In this document: one piece after another, positions 34,991 through 44,413 of the stretch
Layout: each line of letters starts with the position of its first letter
Position numbering within the stretch: position 1 is the first letter of the stretch
Source of the DNA: Nocardia niwae NBRC 108934 = DSM 45340
GTDB lineage: Bacteria > Actinomycetota > Actinomycetes > Mycobacteriales > Mycobacteriaceae
DNA: 64,000 bases
Reading direction: 5' to 3'
Assembly (NCBI RefSeq): GCF_001613465.1
Contig: NZ_BDCK01000002.1
Location: forward strand, 186,001 to 250,000
Position numbers and translations under genes: made by a program
Notes under the pieces: model-generated
Databases searched by the model: none
The model's input: only the letters and a program-made list of their open reading frames with translations
Told to the model about the DNA's origin: nothing

Positions 34991-35521
34991 CTAGATGTCC
35001 AGATCCTCGATCTTCGGCCCCTGGGCCACATCCACCACCCGCCGGTAGAGCTTGTCGGGCAGCTGCCCCTTCAACTCGTCGAGGGAATCCGCGACGACGA
35101 AGACGAAGTCACCCCAATCCTGCTGGCCGACGCCGAGCAAGCGACGCCAGCTCTTCGGGTCCCGCCAGTCCTTGAGCCAGTTCGCGCCGGCGTCGGCGGG
35201 ATATTCGTCCCAGTTCGAATACTGGGCGTGCATCACGTATTTGCCCTTACGGCTGCGATACACCTGGACGTGCTCGATCCGCGTATCGTTGACCTCGTGC
35301 CACTCCCCTAGCAGGGTGCCGGAGAAGCGAACCTGGCGCACTCCGTCGCGGCCGACCTTGAGCACGATCTCGTCGTAGCCCTCCAGCCGGCCCTCCTCGA
35401 GTTCGATGAACCGGCGCAGCGCCGTGACCACCGCCCCCGAGAGATTGCCGCCGACCAGTTCCTGCGCGCGCTGGAAGAGCGGGAGGTCGTCATCGGCAAC
35501 GTAGATCGTCTTGTTGGGCAT
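34991..35521 (-). CDS. EXLDI family protein
   Basis: This 176-residue protein ends in EDLDI, the C-terminal hallmark of the EXLDI family (TIGR04342, from memory). The N-terminal 40 residues (TIYVADDDLPLFQRAQEL, then SGAVVTALRRFIE) look like a ribbon-helix-helix DNA-binding unit. The middle carries HVQVYRSRKGKYVMH, then DWRDPKSWRRLLGVG. The role is unknown; it lies just upstream of a DrrAB-type exporter on the same strand. Direct repeats directly before its start suggest that it regulates itself. Confidence 0.75.
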   Translation of the reverse strand: MPNKTIYVADDDLPLFQRAQELVGGNLSGAVVTALRRFIELEEGRLEGYDEIVLKVGRDGVRQVRFSGTLLGEWHEVNDTRIEHVQVYRSRKGKYVMHAQYSNWDEYPADAGANWLKDWRDPKSWRRLLGVGQQDWGDFVFVVADSLDELKGQLPDKLYRRVVDVAQGPKIEDLDI

Positions 35522-35529
35522 GCTCCGAC

Positions 35530-35549
35530 TATACGTAGATGTATACGTA
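35530..35549. promoter_or_regulatory. Direct TATACGTA repeats upstream of EXLDI gene
   Basis: TATACGTA at 35530-35537 and 35542-35549 are identical, 12 bases apart start to start, and each contains palindromic TACGTA. They lie 9 bases before the EXLDI start and within the 135-base gap to the divergent ThDP gene. A 12-base tandem period is typical for ribbon-helix-helix dimers. The site could serve both genes. Confidence 0.5.
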
Positions 35550-35656
35550 CACGCAAGAAGCGCGGAACATCTTCCGAGTCGCCGTTGAACCGACCGGCAG
35601 CCGGGTCCGTATCACTCCTGTACGCAGTCGAAGTTTCGTCAGCGGAAGGAGCGCGG

Positions 35657-37336
35657 ATGCCGACTCGGGTAGTGGACCATCTGGTGCGAGCGATCTCGGC
35701 GATGGGCGTGCGCCACATCTTCGGAGTGGACGGCGCCAATATCGAGGACCTGTACGACGCGATCTTCGACGCCCCGGAGCACGTCACCGGAGTGGTCGCG
35801 AAACACGAGTTCTCGGCGGCCACCATGGCCGACGGGTACGCCCGCAGCACGGGCGGACTCGGCGTGGTCGCGGCGACCTCGGGCGGCGGCGCGATGAATC
35901 TCGTTGCCGGACTGGCCGAATCGTTCGCCTCGCGGGTGCCGGTGCTCGCGCTGGTCGGCCAGCCCCCGACCGCCCTGGAAGGCAACGGCGCCTTCCAGGA
36001 CACCAGCGGACGCGCGGGGGCGATCGACGCGGTCCGCCTCTTCGGCGCGGTCAGCACCTATTGCGACCGCGTGGAGACCGCCGCCGAACTGCCGGATCGG
36101 CTGGACCGGGCGGTGCGGGCCGCCCGGCGCGGCGGCCCGGCGGTGTTGCTGCTGCCCAAAGACGTGCAGCAGGCGGACGCGGGCGACACAGCGCCGTGGC
36201 GCCCCGCGCCGCGGACGCATCGGTCCGACGAGGCCGGAATCGCCCGCGTCCGCGCCGCGCTCGGCACAGCCAGGCACACCGGCAAGATCGTCATCATCGC
36301 CGGTGATCAGGTCGCGCGCGACGACGCCCGCGACGAGCTGGCCCGCCTGGCCACCGCGCTGAACGCCGCGGTGGGCGTCGCGCCGGACGCGAAGGACACC
36401 TACGACAACACAGATCCCGCCTTCTGCGGTGTGGCGGGCAGCATGGGTCATCCCGAGTTGCTGGCGGCGATCCGGTCCTCGGCCCTGTGCCTGCTGGTCG
36501 GCACGCGGATGCCGGTTCCCGCCCGCGCGGGCTCGGAGACCGCGCTCGCCGAACGCACGGTCGCCAGCATCGGTGTGGCGCCGCCGTACCTGCCCGCCCT
36601 GCACGCGACCAGTACCGATCTCTCGCGAACGCTGGCCGAGCTCGCCGACGCACTGGACGACGGCAGCACCGGACCCGAATGCGTGCGCGCGACGCAACCG
36701 CTGACCTCCCTGCGCGTACCCGCCGCCTCCGGTCCCGGCCTGCGGTATCGGGAAGTGGTCGAGACGATCGACGCCGTATTGCCGGACGGCACAGACGTGT
36801 TCGCGGACGCGGGCAACACCGGCGCGGCCGTCGTGCACCATCTCCGGGTCCCGCGCGACGGGCGGTTCGTGGTCGCCCTCGGCATGGGCGGTATGGGGTA
36901 CGCGTTCGGCGCGGGCATCGGGTCCGCGTTCGCGCGCGCGGACGGCGTCCGGCGCACCGTGGTCATCGCCGGTGACGGCTCGTTCTACATGCACGGCATG
37001 GAGTTGCACACCGCGATCGAGCACGCACTGCCGGTCACCTTCGTGGTGCTGAACAACAACGCGCACGCCATGTGCGTGACCAGGGAGCAGCTGTACTACC
37101 GGGATCGCTACAGCTTCAACCGTTTCCGCCCGGCCTACCCGGGCGCGGGCGTCGCCGCGATGTTCCCCGACCTGCCCGCGTTCTCGGTGCACACCGTCGG
37201 CGATCTCGCCGGCGCGCTGCGGCACTGCCTGCACACCGAGGGACCGTCGTTCCTTTCGATCGAGTGCGATCCCGACGAGATCCCCCCGTTCCTGCCGTTC
37301 CTGACCACCGTGGAGCAAACGCTCGGCCACAACTGA
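35657..37336 (+). CDS. Thiamine diphosphate-dependent enzyme (acetolactate synthase superfamily)
   Basis: This 559-residue protein has the three domains of ThDP enzymes. The N-terminal PYR domain contains the catalytic Glu51 (KHEFSA). The central domain follows (LGTARHTGKIVIIAGDQVA), and the C-terminal PP domain has the GDG-N motif, Gly439-Asp-Gly441 to Asn466-Asn468. It is likely to decarboxylate a 2-oxo acid and may ligate the product to an acceptor. Unlike biosynthetic AHAS it is 559 rather than about 600 residues and has no small subunit nearby. ATG 35657 has AGGAG in front. It is the first gene of the SRPBCC/KAS III-like/aminotransferase set, which points to specialised metabolism. Confidence 0.85.
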   Translation: MPTRVVDHLVRAISAMGVRHIFGVDGANIEDLYDAIFDAPEHVTGVVAKHEFSAATMADGYARSTGGLGVVAATSGGGAMNLVAGLAESFASRVPVLALVGQPPTALEGNGAFQDTSGRAGAIDAVRLFGAVSTYCDRVETAAELPDRLDRAVRAARRGGPAVLLLPKDVQQADAGDTAPWRPAPRTHRSDEAGIARVRAALGTARHTGKIVIIAGDQVARDDARDELARLATALNAAVGVAPDAKDTYDNTDPAFCGVAGSMGHPELLAAIRSSALCLLVGTRMPVPARAGSETALAERTVASIGVAPPYLPALHATSTDLSRTLAELADALDDGSTGPECVRATQPLTSLRVPAASGPGLRYREVVETIDAVLPDGTDVFADAGNTGAAVVHHLRVPRDGRFVVALGMGGMGYAFGAGIGSAFARADGVRRTVVIAGDGSFYMHGMELHTAIEHALPVTFVVLNNNAHAMCVTREQLYYRDRYSFNRFRPAYPGAGVAAMFPDLPAFSVHTVGDLAGALRHCLHTEGPSFLSIECDPDEIPPFLPFLTTVEQTLGHN

Positions 37337-37371
37337 ACGCCCGCGCTCGCACTACCCGAAGGAGTACCACC

Positions 37372-38031
37372 GTGACCACGAGTTCCCTCCCTGCCCTCAG
37401 CGACATTCCGGAACAGGCGGTGCCGGGCGTGCTCCGCATCGAGAACTCCGACAAGGACGCGACCACGCCGATCATCATGGACATGCTCCGGTCGGTGTAT
37501 CCGCACGACCAGATCTACGGCGACTACTGCCCGGTGCAGGGCTATATCGCCGCCCCACCGCGAGAGGTGTACGAATACCTCGCCGACACCAGGTCGCTGG
37601 AGGAGTGGACCTACAGCATGCGCGGATTCGTCGAGACCGACGAACCCGGACTGTGGCTGGCCTATGACCGGCTGGGCGACGAGACCAAGATCTTCACTCG
37701 CACCTTTGCGAACCCCGACGCCATGACCGTCGACTACCACTGCGCCTGGGACCAGTCACGACACCTGTGGATGATCTACCTCCTGCGCGTGGTCGACGCC
37801 CAGGTGGTGTTCGACAAGCCGGGGTCGGTGGTGCTGTGGGTGAACTGCAAGCACCCCTTCTACGACGAGAACCCCTACACCGAGACCGCCCCGCCGGAGC
37901 GACCGGTATGGGTCGGCGACTTCTGGGACATGTTCTCGGCGGGTCATCAGCTGGAGATGGACAACCTCAAGGCCATCTGTGAGTACCGGGCCGCGCACGG
38001 CCTTCCGATCAAGCCCGACTGGATGAAGTGA
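37372..38031 (+). CDS. SRPBCC-like protein in ThDP/KAS III-like cluster
   Basis: This 219-residue protein has a START/Bet v1-like pattern: AAPPREVYEYLADTRSLEEWTYSM near residues 60-83, followed by beta strands (VDYHCAWDQS, VVLWVNCKHPF) and a closing amphipathic helix (AGHQLEMDNLKAICEYRAAHG). Such folds bind hydrophobic ligands or act as cyclases or dehydratases in polyketide pathways. The GTG start follows AAGGAG by seven bases and lies 36 bases after the ThDP gene. Its stop overlaps the start of the KAS III-like gene, so its product is made together with it. The specific reaction is unknown. Confidence 0.75.
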   Translation: MTTSSLPALSDIPEQAVPGVLRIENSDKDATTPIIMDMLRSVYPHDQIYGDYCPVQGYIAAPPREVYEYLADTRSLEEWTYSMRGFVETDEPGLWLAYDRLGDETKIFTRTFANPDAMTVDYHCAWDQSRHLWMIYLLRVVDAQVVFDKPGSVVLWVNCKHPFYDENPYTETAPPERPVWVGDFWDMFSAGHQLEMDNLKAICEYRAAHGLPIKPDWMK

Positions 38032-39074
38032 GACGCGCTATGCACCAGAACACCTCCGGCCTACCACCGGTCAGCCTCGTCGACGTGGCCTCGTACCTCC
38101 CCGGCGAACCGGTCGGCACCGAATATTTCACCCAGTTCGCCCGCTCGGATCGGATGGCCAAGAACGTTATGTTCCGCGCGCCCAAGGGCCGCCACCACGT
38201 GGCGCGCGACGAGACCGCGGTGGACATGGTCGAGCGCGCCGTCGCACCGCTGATCGAACGCAACGGCGCCGACGCGATCGCCGAAGTCGACGTCCTGATC
38301 ACGCATACCCAGCTGCCGGACAATCCGGTGCTCGGCTGCGGCCCCGAGGTGGCGCGCAGGCTCGGCATCCGCCCCTCCTACGTCTACGACGTGCACAACG
38401 GCGGGTGCGCGGCGTTCGTGCACATGATGGCGATGGCCCGCATGATCCTGCAGACCACCTCCGCCCGCACCGCGCTGATCGCGGCGAGCCAGAACTGCGC
38501 GGGACCGGTGTTCACCCAGACCGAGATCCGCAAGCTGGCCCAGGCCCCGGTGCCCGGCGACGGCTGCGGAGTGGGGCTGCTCCGCAAGGACGACAGCGCA
38601 CCGATTCTCGACATCGAATGCCGCACCTATCCCGAGTTCGCCGGGGACATGGAGTTCTCCACCAACGGCGAGCGCAAGTATTGGGAGCCGGGCGAGGGCC
38701 AGGGGTGCGTCAGCTTCACCGAATCCAAGGTGACCAAGGTGTTCGCCCGCGGCAACCGGCTGGTCCCGGAAGTCGCGCTCGCGGTGTGCGATCGGATCGG
38801 CGTGCGGGGACGCGACGTCGACACGTTCGTCACCAATCAGCCGAACCGCCTGTTCCTGCGCAACTGGCACGACGCGCTGGAGCTGCCCGCGCAGCGGCAT
38901 CCCGACACCTTCGACTCCTGCGGCAACCTGTTCGCCGCGGGCATCCCGGTGACGCTGGATGTGGAGAACCGGGCGGGACGGCTGGCCAACGGATCGCTGG
39001 TGCTGCTGGCCGGCTTCGCGCACGCGGGCGATTTCGCGGGCGCGGCCGCTGTCCGCTGGGGAGCCGCGCGATGA
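38028..39074 (+). CDS. KAS III-like (FabH-fold) acyltransferase with atypical active site
   Basis: This 348-residue protein has the thiolase fold of FabH. The nucleophile Cys127 stands in DVHNGGCAAF, and the late Gly-Asn (Asn300 in SCGNLFAAG) is kept. The middle of the triad is changed: where FabH has PHQAN, this protein reads TNQPN, so Asn270 replaces the catalytic His. Decarboxylative Claisen chemistry is therefore unlikely; acyl transfer to an amine or hydroxyl is a better guess. The GTG at 38028 overlaps the preceding stop (GTGA); an ATG at 38040 is the alternative. It is coupled by ATGA to the aminotransferase gene. Confidence 0.85.
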   Translation: MRRAMHQNTSGLPPVSLVDVASYLPGEPVGTEYFTQFARSDRMAKNVMFRAPKGRHHVARDETAVDMVERAVAPLIERNGADAIAEVDVLITHTQLPDNPVLGCGPEVARRLGIRPSYVYDVHNGGCAAFVHMMAMARMILQTTSARTALIAASQNCAGPVFTQTEIRKLAQAPVPGDGCGVGLLRKDDSAPILDIECRTYPEFAGDMEFSTNGERKYWEPGEGQGCVSFTESKVTKVFARGNRLVPEVALAVCDRIGVRGRDVDTFVTNQPNRLFLRNWHDALELPAQRHPDTFDSCGNLFAAGIPVTLDVENRAGRLANGSLVLLAGFAHAGDFAGAAAVRWGAAR

Positions 39075-40108
39075 GCGTGCGCGTTGTCGACGGCACCCGG
39101 CCCTCGCGTCGGCACCAGGTATCCCGGGTGCCGCCCCGCTTCGACCTCACCCTGAGCGAGAATCCGTTCCCACCGCTGCCTTCGGTGCTGCGAGCGGTGC
39201 ACATGACGCTGGCTCAGGCCAACCGATACCCGGAGTTCCTGCCGCATCGGCTGCCGTCGCTGATCGCCGGGCATGTGGGTGTCCGGGCGGATCAGGTGGT
39301 GGTCGGATCGGGGGCGACCGGCGTGGCCCTGCAGATCCTGCAGACGCTCACCACGCCGGGAGAAGAGATCGTCTACAGCGCGCCGACGTTCGACGGGTAT
39401 CCGATCATGGCCGAGATGGCCGGACTCGAGGCCGTGCCGGTGCCGCTGGACGCGGCGGGCGATCAGGATCTGCGGGCGATGCGGCGTGCCGTCGACCGGC
39501 GCACCGCACTGGTCGTGGTGTGCCGTCCGCACAATCCCACCGGAACGGTGCTTCCGGCCGACGAGCTGAAGGCGTTCCTGTCCGACATGCCTGCCCGTGT
39601 CCCGGTGCTTCTCGATGAGGCGTACGTCGAATTCCTGGGCGCGGCGGAGTACATCGACCCGCTGGCATTGATCGCGAAGCACCCCAACCTGCTCGTCCTG
39701 CGGACCTTCTCGAAGGCGTACGGCTTGGCCGGGCTGCGGATCGGTTACACCTTCGGCAGACCCGAGCTGATCGCGCGCGTGAGCAAGCTGCAACTCCCCT
39801 TCGGGATGAGCGCGGCAGCGGTGGCCGCGGTCGCCGCCTCGTACGCCGCCGAACCCGAACTCGCCGCGCGCACCTTCCGCATCACCGAGGAGCGGGACGC
39901 GCTGCGTGCCGCGCTGATGGCCCGCGGATTCGCGATACCGGAAAGTCGCGCCAACTTTCTGTACATCCCCGGTCCCGGCACCGTCACCGCGCTGCGCCGC
40001 GCGGGGATCGCCGCGAAGTCCTATCCGGACGGCAGCGCGCGAATCGCCGTCGGCGACCCCTCCGCCGACCACGCGGTTCTCCAAGCGCTTTCGACACACG
40101 CCCGGTGA
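39071..40108 (+). CDS. HisC-like PLP aminotransferase
   Basis: This 345-residue class I/II aminotransferase resembles histidinol-phosphate aminotransferase. It has LSENPFPPLPS near residue 30, the GSGATG cofactor loop, VCRPHNPTGTVL, LLDEAYVEF, and the Schiff-base Lys215 in RTFSKAYGLAGLRIGY. The C-terminal half ends in RANFLYIPGPG and the phosphate-side Arg region. Enzymes of this group in gene clusters often convert keto-acid or aldehyde intermediates to amines. It is coupled to the KAS III-like gene by an ATGA overlap and is the last tightly linked gene; it is unlikely to be the housekeeping hisC, since no other his gene is near. Confidence 0.88.
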   Translation: MSVRVVDGTRPSRRHQVSRVPPRFDLTLSENPFPPLPSVLRAVHMTLAQANRYPEFLPHRLPSLIAGHVGVRADQVVVGSGATGVALQILQTLTTPGEEIVYSAPTFDGYPIMAEMAGLEAVPVPLDAAGDQDLRAMRRAVDRRTALVVVCRPHNPTGTVLPADELKAFLSDMPARVPVLLDEAYVEFLGAAEYIDPLALIAKHPNLLVLRTFSKAYGLAGLRIGYTFGRPELIARVSKLQLPFGMSAAAVAAVAASYAAEPELAARTFRITEERDALRAALMARGFAIPESRANFLYIPGPGTVTALRRAGIAAKSYPDGSARIAVGDPSADHAVLQALSTHAR

Positions 40109-40212
40109 GCTCGGGTCGGGCCTCGACGGCGACTCGCGGACATGCCGGAGATCCGCCATCTGTGCGCGTCGGGTGGCTTGGAGCGGCCTGTCCGAGGTGA
40201 TTCGATCGAGGG

Positions 40213-40596
40213 ATGTGGGGTGCATTCGAGGTCAACGCGGCGCCCGCACACGGGACCGCGAGTCGTGTGCTGTTGCGGCTCGCCGTGGGGCGATGGGCGT
40301 TCATCCTGCGCCAGACGCTCATCGAGCCCGGCGGCAGCAGCGGGTGGCACTACCACGACGGGACACTGTTCGTGCTGGTAGCGCGGGGAACCCTGGATCA
40401 CCCCGGCGCGAACTGCGCGCCGGTCGCCTATCGGCGGTGGCGGGTCTTCCGGGAGCCGAGCGGACCGCGCTATCCGCACGTGGCCCGTAACGTCGGGACC
40501 GCGCCGGTACTGTTGTGCGTGCTCTACATCACTCCGATCGGCAGCCCGCTGTCGCGCGGTGTCGCACCGCCGCCGTGTGCGGACGACATGGAGTGA
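40213..40596 (+). CDS. Cupin-like protein
   Basis: This 127-residue protein has a cupin metal-site pattern: EPGGSSGWHYHDGTLFVLVARGTLDH near residues 37-62, with two His in WHYH and a further His in LDHPG. The second cupin motif is weak (PHVARNVGTAPV near 90). Such small cupins can be dioxygenases, isomerases or sugar-binding proteins. It starts 105 bases after the aminotransferase gene on the same strand and may belong with that cluster, though the gap is too wide to be certain. Confidence 0.7.
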   Translation: MWGAFEVNAAPAHGTASRVLLRLAVGRWAFILRQTLIEPGGSSGWHYHDGTLFVLVARGTLDHPGANCAPVAYRRWRVFREPSGPRYPHVARNVGTAPVLLCVLYITPIGSPLSRGVAPPPCADDME

Positions 40597-40688
40597 GCCT
40601 CGTGCTCGGCACGCTGCGAATGGTTATGGGCCGTTCAGGAGTGACGACTGTCGGCCGAGGTGACCGGGCCCGGCGCGTGCGGCCGACG

Positions 40689-41096
40689 TCAGCCCGCCGG
40701 TTGGCAGGCGTCGCGAAGCGAGCAGGCGCCGCAGGAGTTGCCGCAGCCACCGGTCTCCGGGGGCGGCGCGATGGCGGCGGCCGCCTGCGCCGCGGCATTC
40801 GCGCCCGCGCCGAGGGTGAACAGCGCGACCACGGCGGCGGCGCCCGCGACCGCGAGCGCGACGACGCCGCCCGCGGCGAGCCCGACCAGACCACCGGCGA
40901 ACAGCAGCGCTCCGGCCGCGATCGAGGTGGGCGCGGCGACCCGGTTGGCGATGCGGAACGTCTCGTCCGTGGACAGCGCGGCCTCGGTGTGGACGCCGAA
41001 GAAACGATTGCGGGGCAACCGGCCGGTCAGCCCGAGTGCGCCGGTTGCGACGGCCACGACGGCCAGCACGAACAGGACGAGAGCGACGACGAACAC
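40689..41096 (-). CDS. SdpI-like membrane protein with Cys-rich tail
   Basis: This 135-residue protein has an N-terminal helix, the family landmark GLTGRLPRNRFFGVHTEAALSTDETFRIANRVAAPT (landmarks: GRLPRN and STDETF), and two more hydrophobic helices. It matches the SdpI/YhfL type (PF13630), in which SdpI confers immunity to a killing factor in Bacillus. The last 18 residues are unusual: CGNSCGACSLRDAC, with four Cys, which could bind a metal. GTG 41096 is the start in this frame. It stands alone between the cupin gene and the divergent leuS. Confidence 0.83.
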   Translation of the reverse strand: MFVVALVLFVLAVVAVATGALGLTGRLPRNRFFGVHTEAALSTDETFRIANRVAAPTSIAAGALLFAGGLVGLAAGGVVALAVAGAAAVVALFTLGAGANAAAQAAAAIAPPPETGGCGNSCGACSLRDACQPAG

Positions 41097-41260
41097 CCAT
41101 GCAGGCTAGCGCATCGGTGCCGCCGCGCCGCCGACGGGCCGTGCGACGGCGAACACGTCCGCAAAGTCCAGGCCAGCCCGATTTTCGGTCCAGCCGAGGG
41201 GACGTTCTACCCTGATAGACGAAGTTTGTCGGGGATCGGCGACCACAAGAAGGCAGGACC

Positions 41261-44107
41261 GTGCAAGACACACGCGCAACCGAAAGCGATGTACCAGAGC
41301 ACCGGTACAACGCGGAGCTTGCCGGCCGCATCGAACGCCGGTGGCAGCGGACGTGGGACGAACGCGGAACCTTCCACGCGCCGAACCCGGTGGGGCCGCT
41401 GGCCGGCCGCACCCCGGCCGACAAGCTGTTCATCCAGGACATGTTCCCGTACCCGTCCGGCGCGGGCCTGCACGTCGGGCATCCGCTCGGTTACATCGCC
41501 ACGGACGTCTTCGCGCGCTACCACCGGATGCACGGACGCAACGTGTTGCACGCCCTTGGCTACGACGCGTTCGGCCTGCCCGCCGAGCAGTACGCCGTGC
41601 AGACCGGCGCCCATCCGCGCGACACCACCGAGGCGAACATCGCCACGATGCAGCGCCAGCTCGACCGCCTCGGCCTCGGCCACGACCGGCGCCGCTCGTT
41701 CGCGACCACCGATCCCGAGTACTACCGCTGGACGCAGTGGATCTTCCTGCGCATCTACAACGCGTGGTTCGACCCCGCACTGAACCGGGCCCGCCCGATC
41801 GCCGAGCTGGCGGCCGAGTTCGCGTCCGGCGCGCGGGCCGTTCCGGACGGCCGGTCCTGGGACACGATGTCGGTTGCCGATCGCGGCGCGCTGCTGGACT
41901 CGCACCGGTTGGTGTACCAGACCGAGTCGGTGGTCAATTGGTGCCCCGGTCTGGGCACCGTGCTGGCCAACGAGGAAGTCACCGCCGAAGGCCGCAGCGA
42001 ACGCGGCAACTTCCCGGTGTTCCGGAAGCGGCTGCGGCAGTGGATGATGCGCATCACCGCCTATTCCGATCGGCTGGTCGACGACCTGGACCGGCTGGAC
42101 TGGCCGGAGAACGTGAAGTCGATGCAGCGCAACTGGATCGGCCGCTCCCGGGGCGCGCAGGTGAAGTTCGACGCCGACGGCGAGCAGATCGAGGTCTTCA
42201 CCACCCGGCCCGACACCCTGTTCGGCGCCACCTACGTCGTGCTCGCGCCGGAACACGAGCTGGTCGACAAGCTCACCGCGCCCGCCTGGCCCGCGAACAC
42301 GGACCCGCGCTGGACCAACAACGGCGCCGCCACACCGGCCGACGCCGTCGCGGCCTACCGCAAGTCGATCGCGGCCAAGTCCGATCTGGAGCGCCAGGAG
42401 AACAAGGAGAAGACCGGCGTCTTCCTGGGCAACTACGCGATCAACCCGGCCGACGGCAAGGCCGTGCCGATCTTCATCGCCGACTACGTGCTGAGCAGCT
42501 ACGGCACCGGCGCGATCATGGCCGTTCCCGGGCACGACCACCGCGACTGGGAGTTCGCGTCCGTCCTCGGACTGCCGATCGTCGAGGTCATCAGTGGCGG
42601 CGACCTGGAGAAGGGCGCGCACGCGGGCGAGGGCGCGCTGGTGAACTCCGGCTATCTCGACGGGATGTCCGTCGAGGACGCCAAAGCGGCGATGATCGCC
42701 CGGCTGGAGGCCGACGGCCACGGCAAGGGCACCATCCAGTACAAACTGCGCGACTGGCTGTTCGCCCGTCAGCGCTACTGGGGCGAGCCCTTCCCGATCG
42801 TGTACGACGAGCAGGGCGCTCCCCACGCGCTGCCGGAGTCGATGCTGCCGGTGTCGCTGCCGGAGCTGGACGACTTCGCCCCGGTGACCTTCGATCCGGA
42901 CGACGCGGACTCCGAACCGTCCCCGCCGCTGGCCAAGGCGACCGACTGGGTGGAAGTCGAACTCGACCTCGGCGACGGCCCCAAGCGCTACCGCCGCGAC
43001 ACCAATGTCATGCCGCAGTGGGCGGGCAGTTCCTGGTACGAGATCCGCTACGCCGACCCGACGAACGCGGAAACCTTCTGCGCCAAGGAGAACGAGGCGT
43101 ACTGGCTCGGCCCGCGCACCGAAGTCGGCGGGCCGGACGATCCGGGCGGCGTCGACCTGTACGTCGGCGGCGTCGAGCACGCGGTGCTGCACCTGCTGTA
43201 CGCCCGGTTCTGGCAGAAGGTGCTCTACGACCTGGGTGACGTGTCCGCGAGCGAGCCGTACCGGCGGCTGTTCAACCAGGGCTACATCCAGGCGCACGCC
43301 TACACCGACGAGCGCGGCGCGTACGTGCCCGCCGCCGAGGTGGTCGAGCGCGACGGCGCGTTCTTCTGGACCGACCCGACCGGCGCCGAGATCCCGGTGC
43401 GCCAGGAGTACGGCAAGATCGGCAAGTCGCTGAAGAACGCCATCTCCCCGGACGAGATGTGCGACCTGTACGGCGCGGACACCTTCCGCTTCTACGAGAT
43501 GTCGATGGGTCCGCTGGACACCTCGCGGCCGTGGGCCACCAAGGACGTCGTGGGCGCGCACCGGTTCCTGCAGCGCGCCTGGCGTCTGGTGGTCGACGAG
43601 GAGTCCGGCGCGCTGCGGGTGACCGACGCCGAGCCGACCGGCGAGACGCTGCGCCTGCTGCACAAGACGATCGCCGGAGTGGACGAGGATTTCGCCGCGC
43701 TGCGCGACAACACGGCGGGCGCCAAACTGATCGAGCTGACCAACCACCTGACCAAGAGCTACCCGGACGGCGCGCCGCGCTCGGTGGTGGAGCCGCTGGT
43801 GCTGATGCTGGCCCCGCTGGCCCCGCACATCGCCGAGGAACTGTGGGAACGCCTCGGCCACACCGCCTCGCTGGCGCACGGCCCCTTCCCGGTCGCCGAT
43901 CCGGCGCTGCTGGTGGAGGAGTCCGTGGAGTACCCGATCCAGGTGAACGGCAAGGTGCGCAGCCGGGTTCAGGTGGCGGCCGACGCGGACAACGCGGCGA
44001 TCGAGGCGGCCGTGCTGGCCGACGAGAAGATCGCCGCGCTGCTCGACGGCGCGGCGCCGCGCAAGCTGATCGTAGTGCCCGGCCGACTGGTGAACATCGT
44101 CGCCTGA
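41261..44107 (+). CDS. leuS: Leucyl-tRNA synthetase
   Basis: This 948-residue class Ia synthetase charges tRNA-Leu. The HIGH motif is present as HVGH ([12 protein letters not shown] near residue 68) and the KMSKS equivalent as GKIGKSLKN near residue 725. An inserted CP1 editing domain ([11 protein letters not shown] near 315) and the C-terminal domain are both of normal length. The last 60 residues include the ribosome-type leucine-specific tail [17 protein letters not shown] start, 160 bases of upstream region. It is convergent with a small gene that ends seven bases away. Confidence 0.97.
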   Translation: MQDTRATESDVPEHRYNAELAGRIERRWQRTWDERGTFHAPNPVGPLAGRTPADKLFIQDMFPYPSGAGLHVGHPLGYIATDVFARYHRMHGRNVLHALGYDAFGLPAEQYAVQTGAHPRDTTEANIATMQRQLDRLGLGHDRRRSFATTDPEYYRWTQWIFLRIYNAWFDPALNRARPIAELAAEFASGARAVPDGRSWDTMSVADRGALLDSHRLVYQTESVVNWCPGLGTVLANEEVTAEGRSERGNFPVFRKRLRQWMMRITAYSDRLVDDLDRLDWPENVKSMQRNWIGRSRGAQVKFDADGEQIEVFTTRPDTLFGATYVVLAPEHELVDKLTAPAWPANTDPRWTNNGAATPADAVAAYRKSIAAKSDLERQENKEKTGVFLGNYAINPADGKAVPIFIADYVLSSYGTGAIMAVPGHDHRDWEFASVLGLPIVEVISGGDLEKGAHAGEGALVNSGYLDGMSVEDAKAAMIARLEADGHGKGTIQYKLRDWLFARQRYWGEPFPIVYDEQGAPHALPESMLPVSLPELDDFAPVTFDPDDADSEPSPPLAKATDWVEVELDLGDGPKRYRRDTNVMPQWAGSSWYEIRYADPTNAETFCAKENEAYWLGPRTEVGGPDDPGGVDLYVGGVEHAVLHLLYARFWQKVLYDLGDVSASEPYRRLFNQGYIQAHAYTDERGAYVPAAEVVERDGAFFWTDPTGAEIPVRQEYGKIGKSLKNAISPDEMCDLYGADTFRFYEMSMGPLDTSRPWATKDVVGAHRFLQRAWRLVVDEESGALRVTDAEPTGETLRLLHKTIAGVDEDFAALRDNTAGAKLIELTNHLTKSYPDGAPRSVVEPLVLMLAPLAPHIAEELWERLGHTASLAHGPFPVADPALLVEESVEYPIQVNGKVRSRVQVAADADNAAIEAAVLADEKIAALLDGAAPRKLIVVPGRLVNIVA

Positions 44108-44114
44108 CGGCTGG

Positions 44115-44297
44115 TCAGCGCGGCGGGAGCAGCACGGCGTCGAGCGTGACCAGGGAAAGGTTGCGCTCTTCGACGATGTCGGCCAGTTGTCCGTAGCAAT
44201 GCGTGCCGTCGGGCGCGTCGGCGTGCCCGATGACGATCGTCTGCGGCCGGAAGTACTGCCGCGCGCATTCGATCGCGTGGTCGGCCGGGCGAATCAC
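44115..44297 (-). CDS. Small conserved hypothetical protein
   Basis: A 60-residue frame starting at GTG 44297 reads with ordinary protein composition: DHAIECARQYF, then TIVIGHADAPDG, CYGQLADIVEERNLSLVTLDAVL. The sequence is far less Arg-rich than chance frames in this DNA, and third codon positions are mostly G or C as in real genes. An earlier GTG at 44375 would add 26 low-quality residues. I do not recognise the family. It could also be a remnant of a longer gene. Confidence 0.5.
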   Translation of the reverse strand: MIRPADHAIECARQYFRPQTIVIGHADAPDGTHCYGQLADIVEERNLSLVTLDAVLLPPR

Positions 44298-44413
44298 ACG
44301 GGCAGGAGCACGTCGGTGAGCCGATCGCGGGGGCGAGGATCCAATCGGCGACGTGCGCGCCGACAGTGAGCGCACGCTATCGCCGCGAGAGCTACACCGG
44401 GCGCGTCCGGGAA

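Noticed and set aside
41207..43879. Open frame of 890 codons on the minus strand opposite leuS
   Set aside because: It has shadow composition (long runs of Val, Arg, Gly, His) and no domain; leuS on the other strand is certain.
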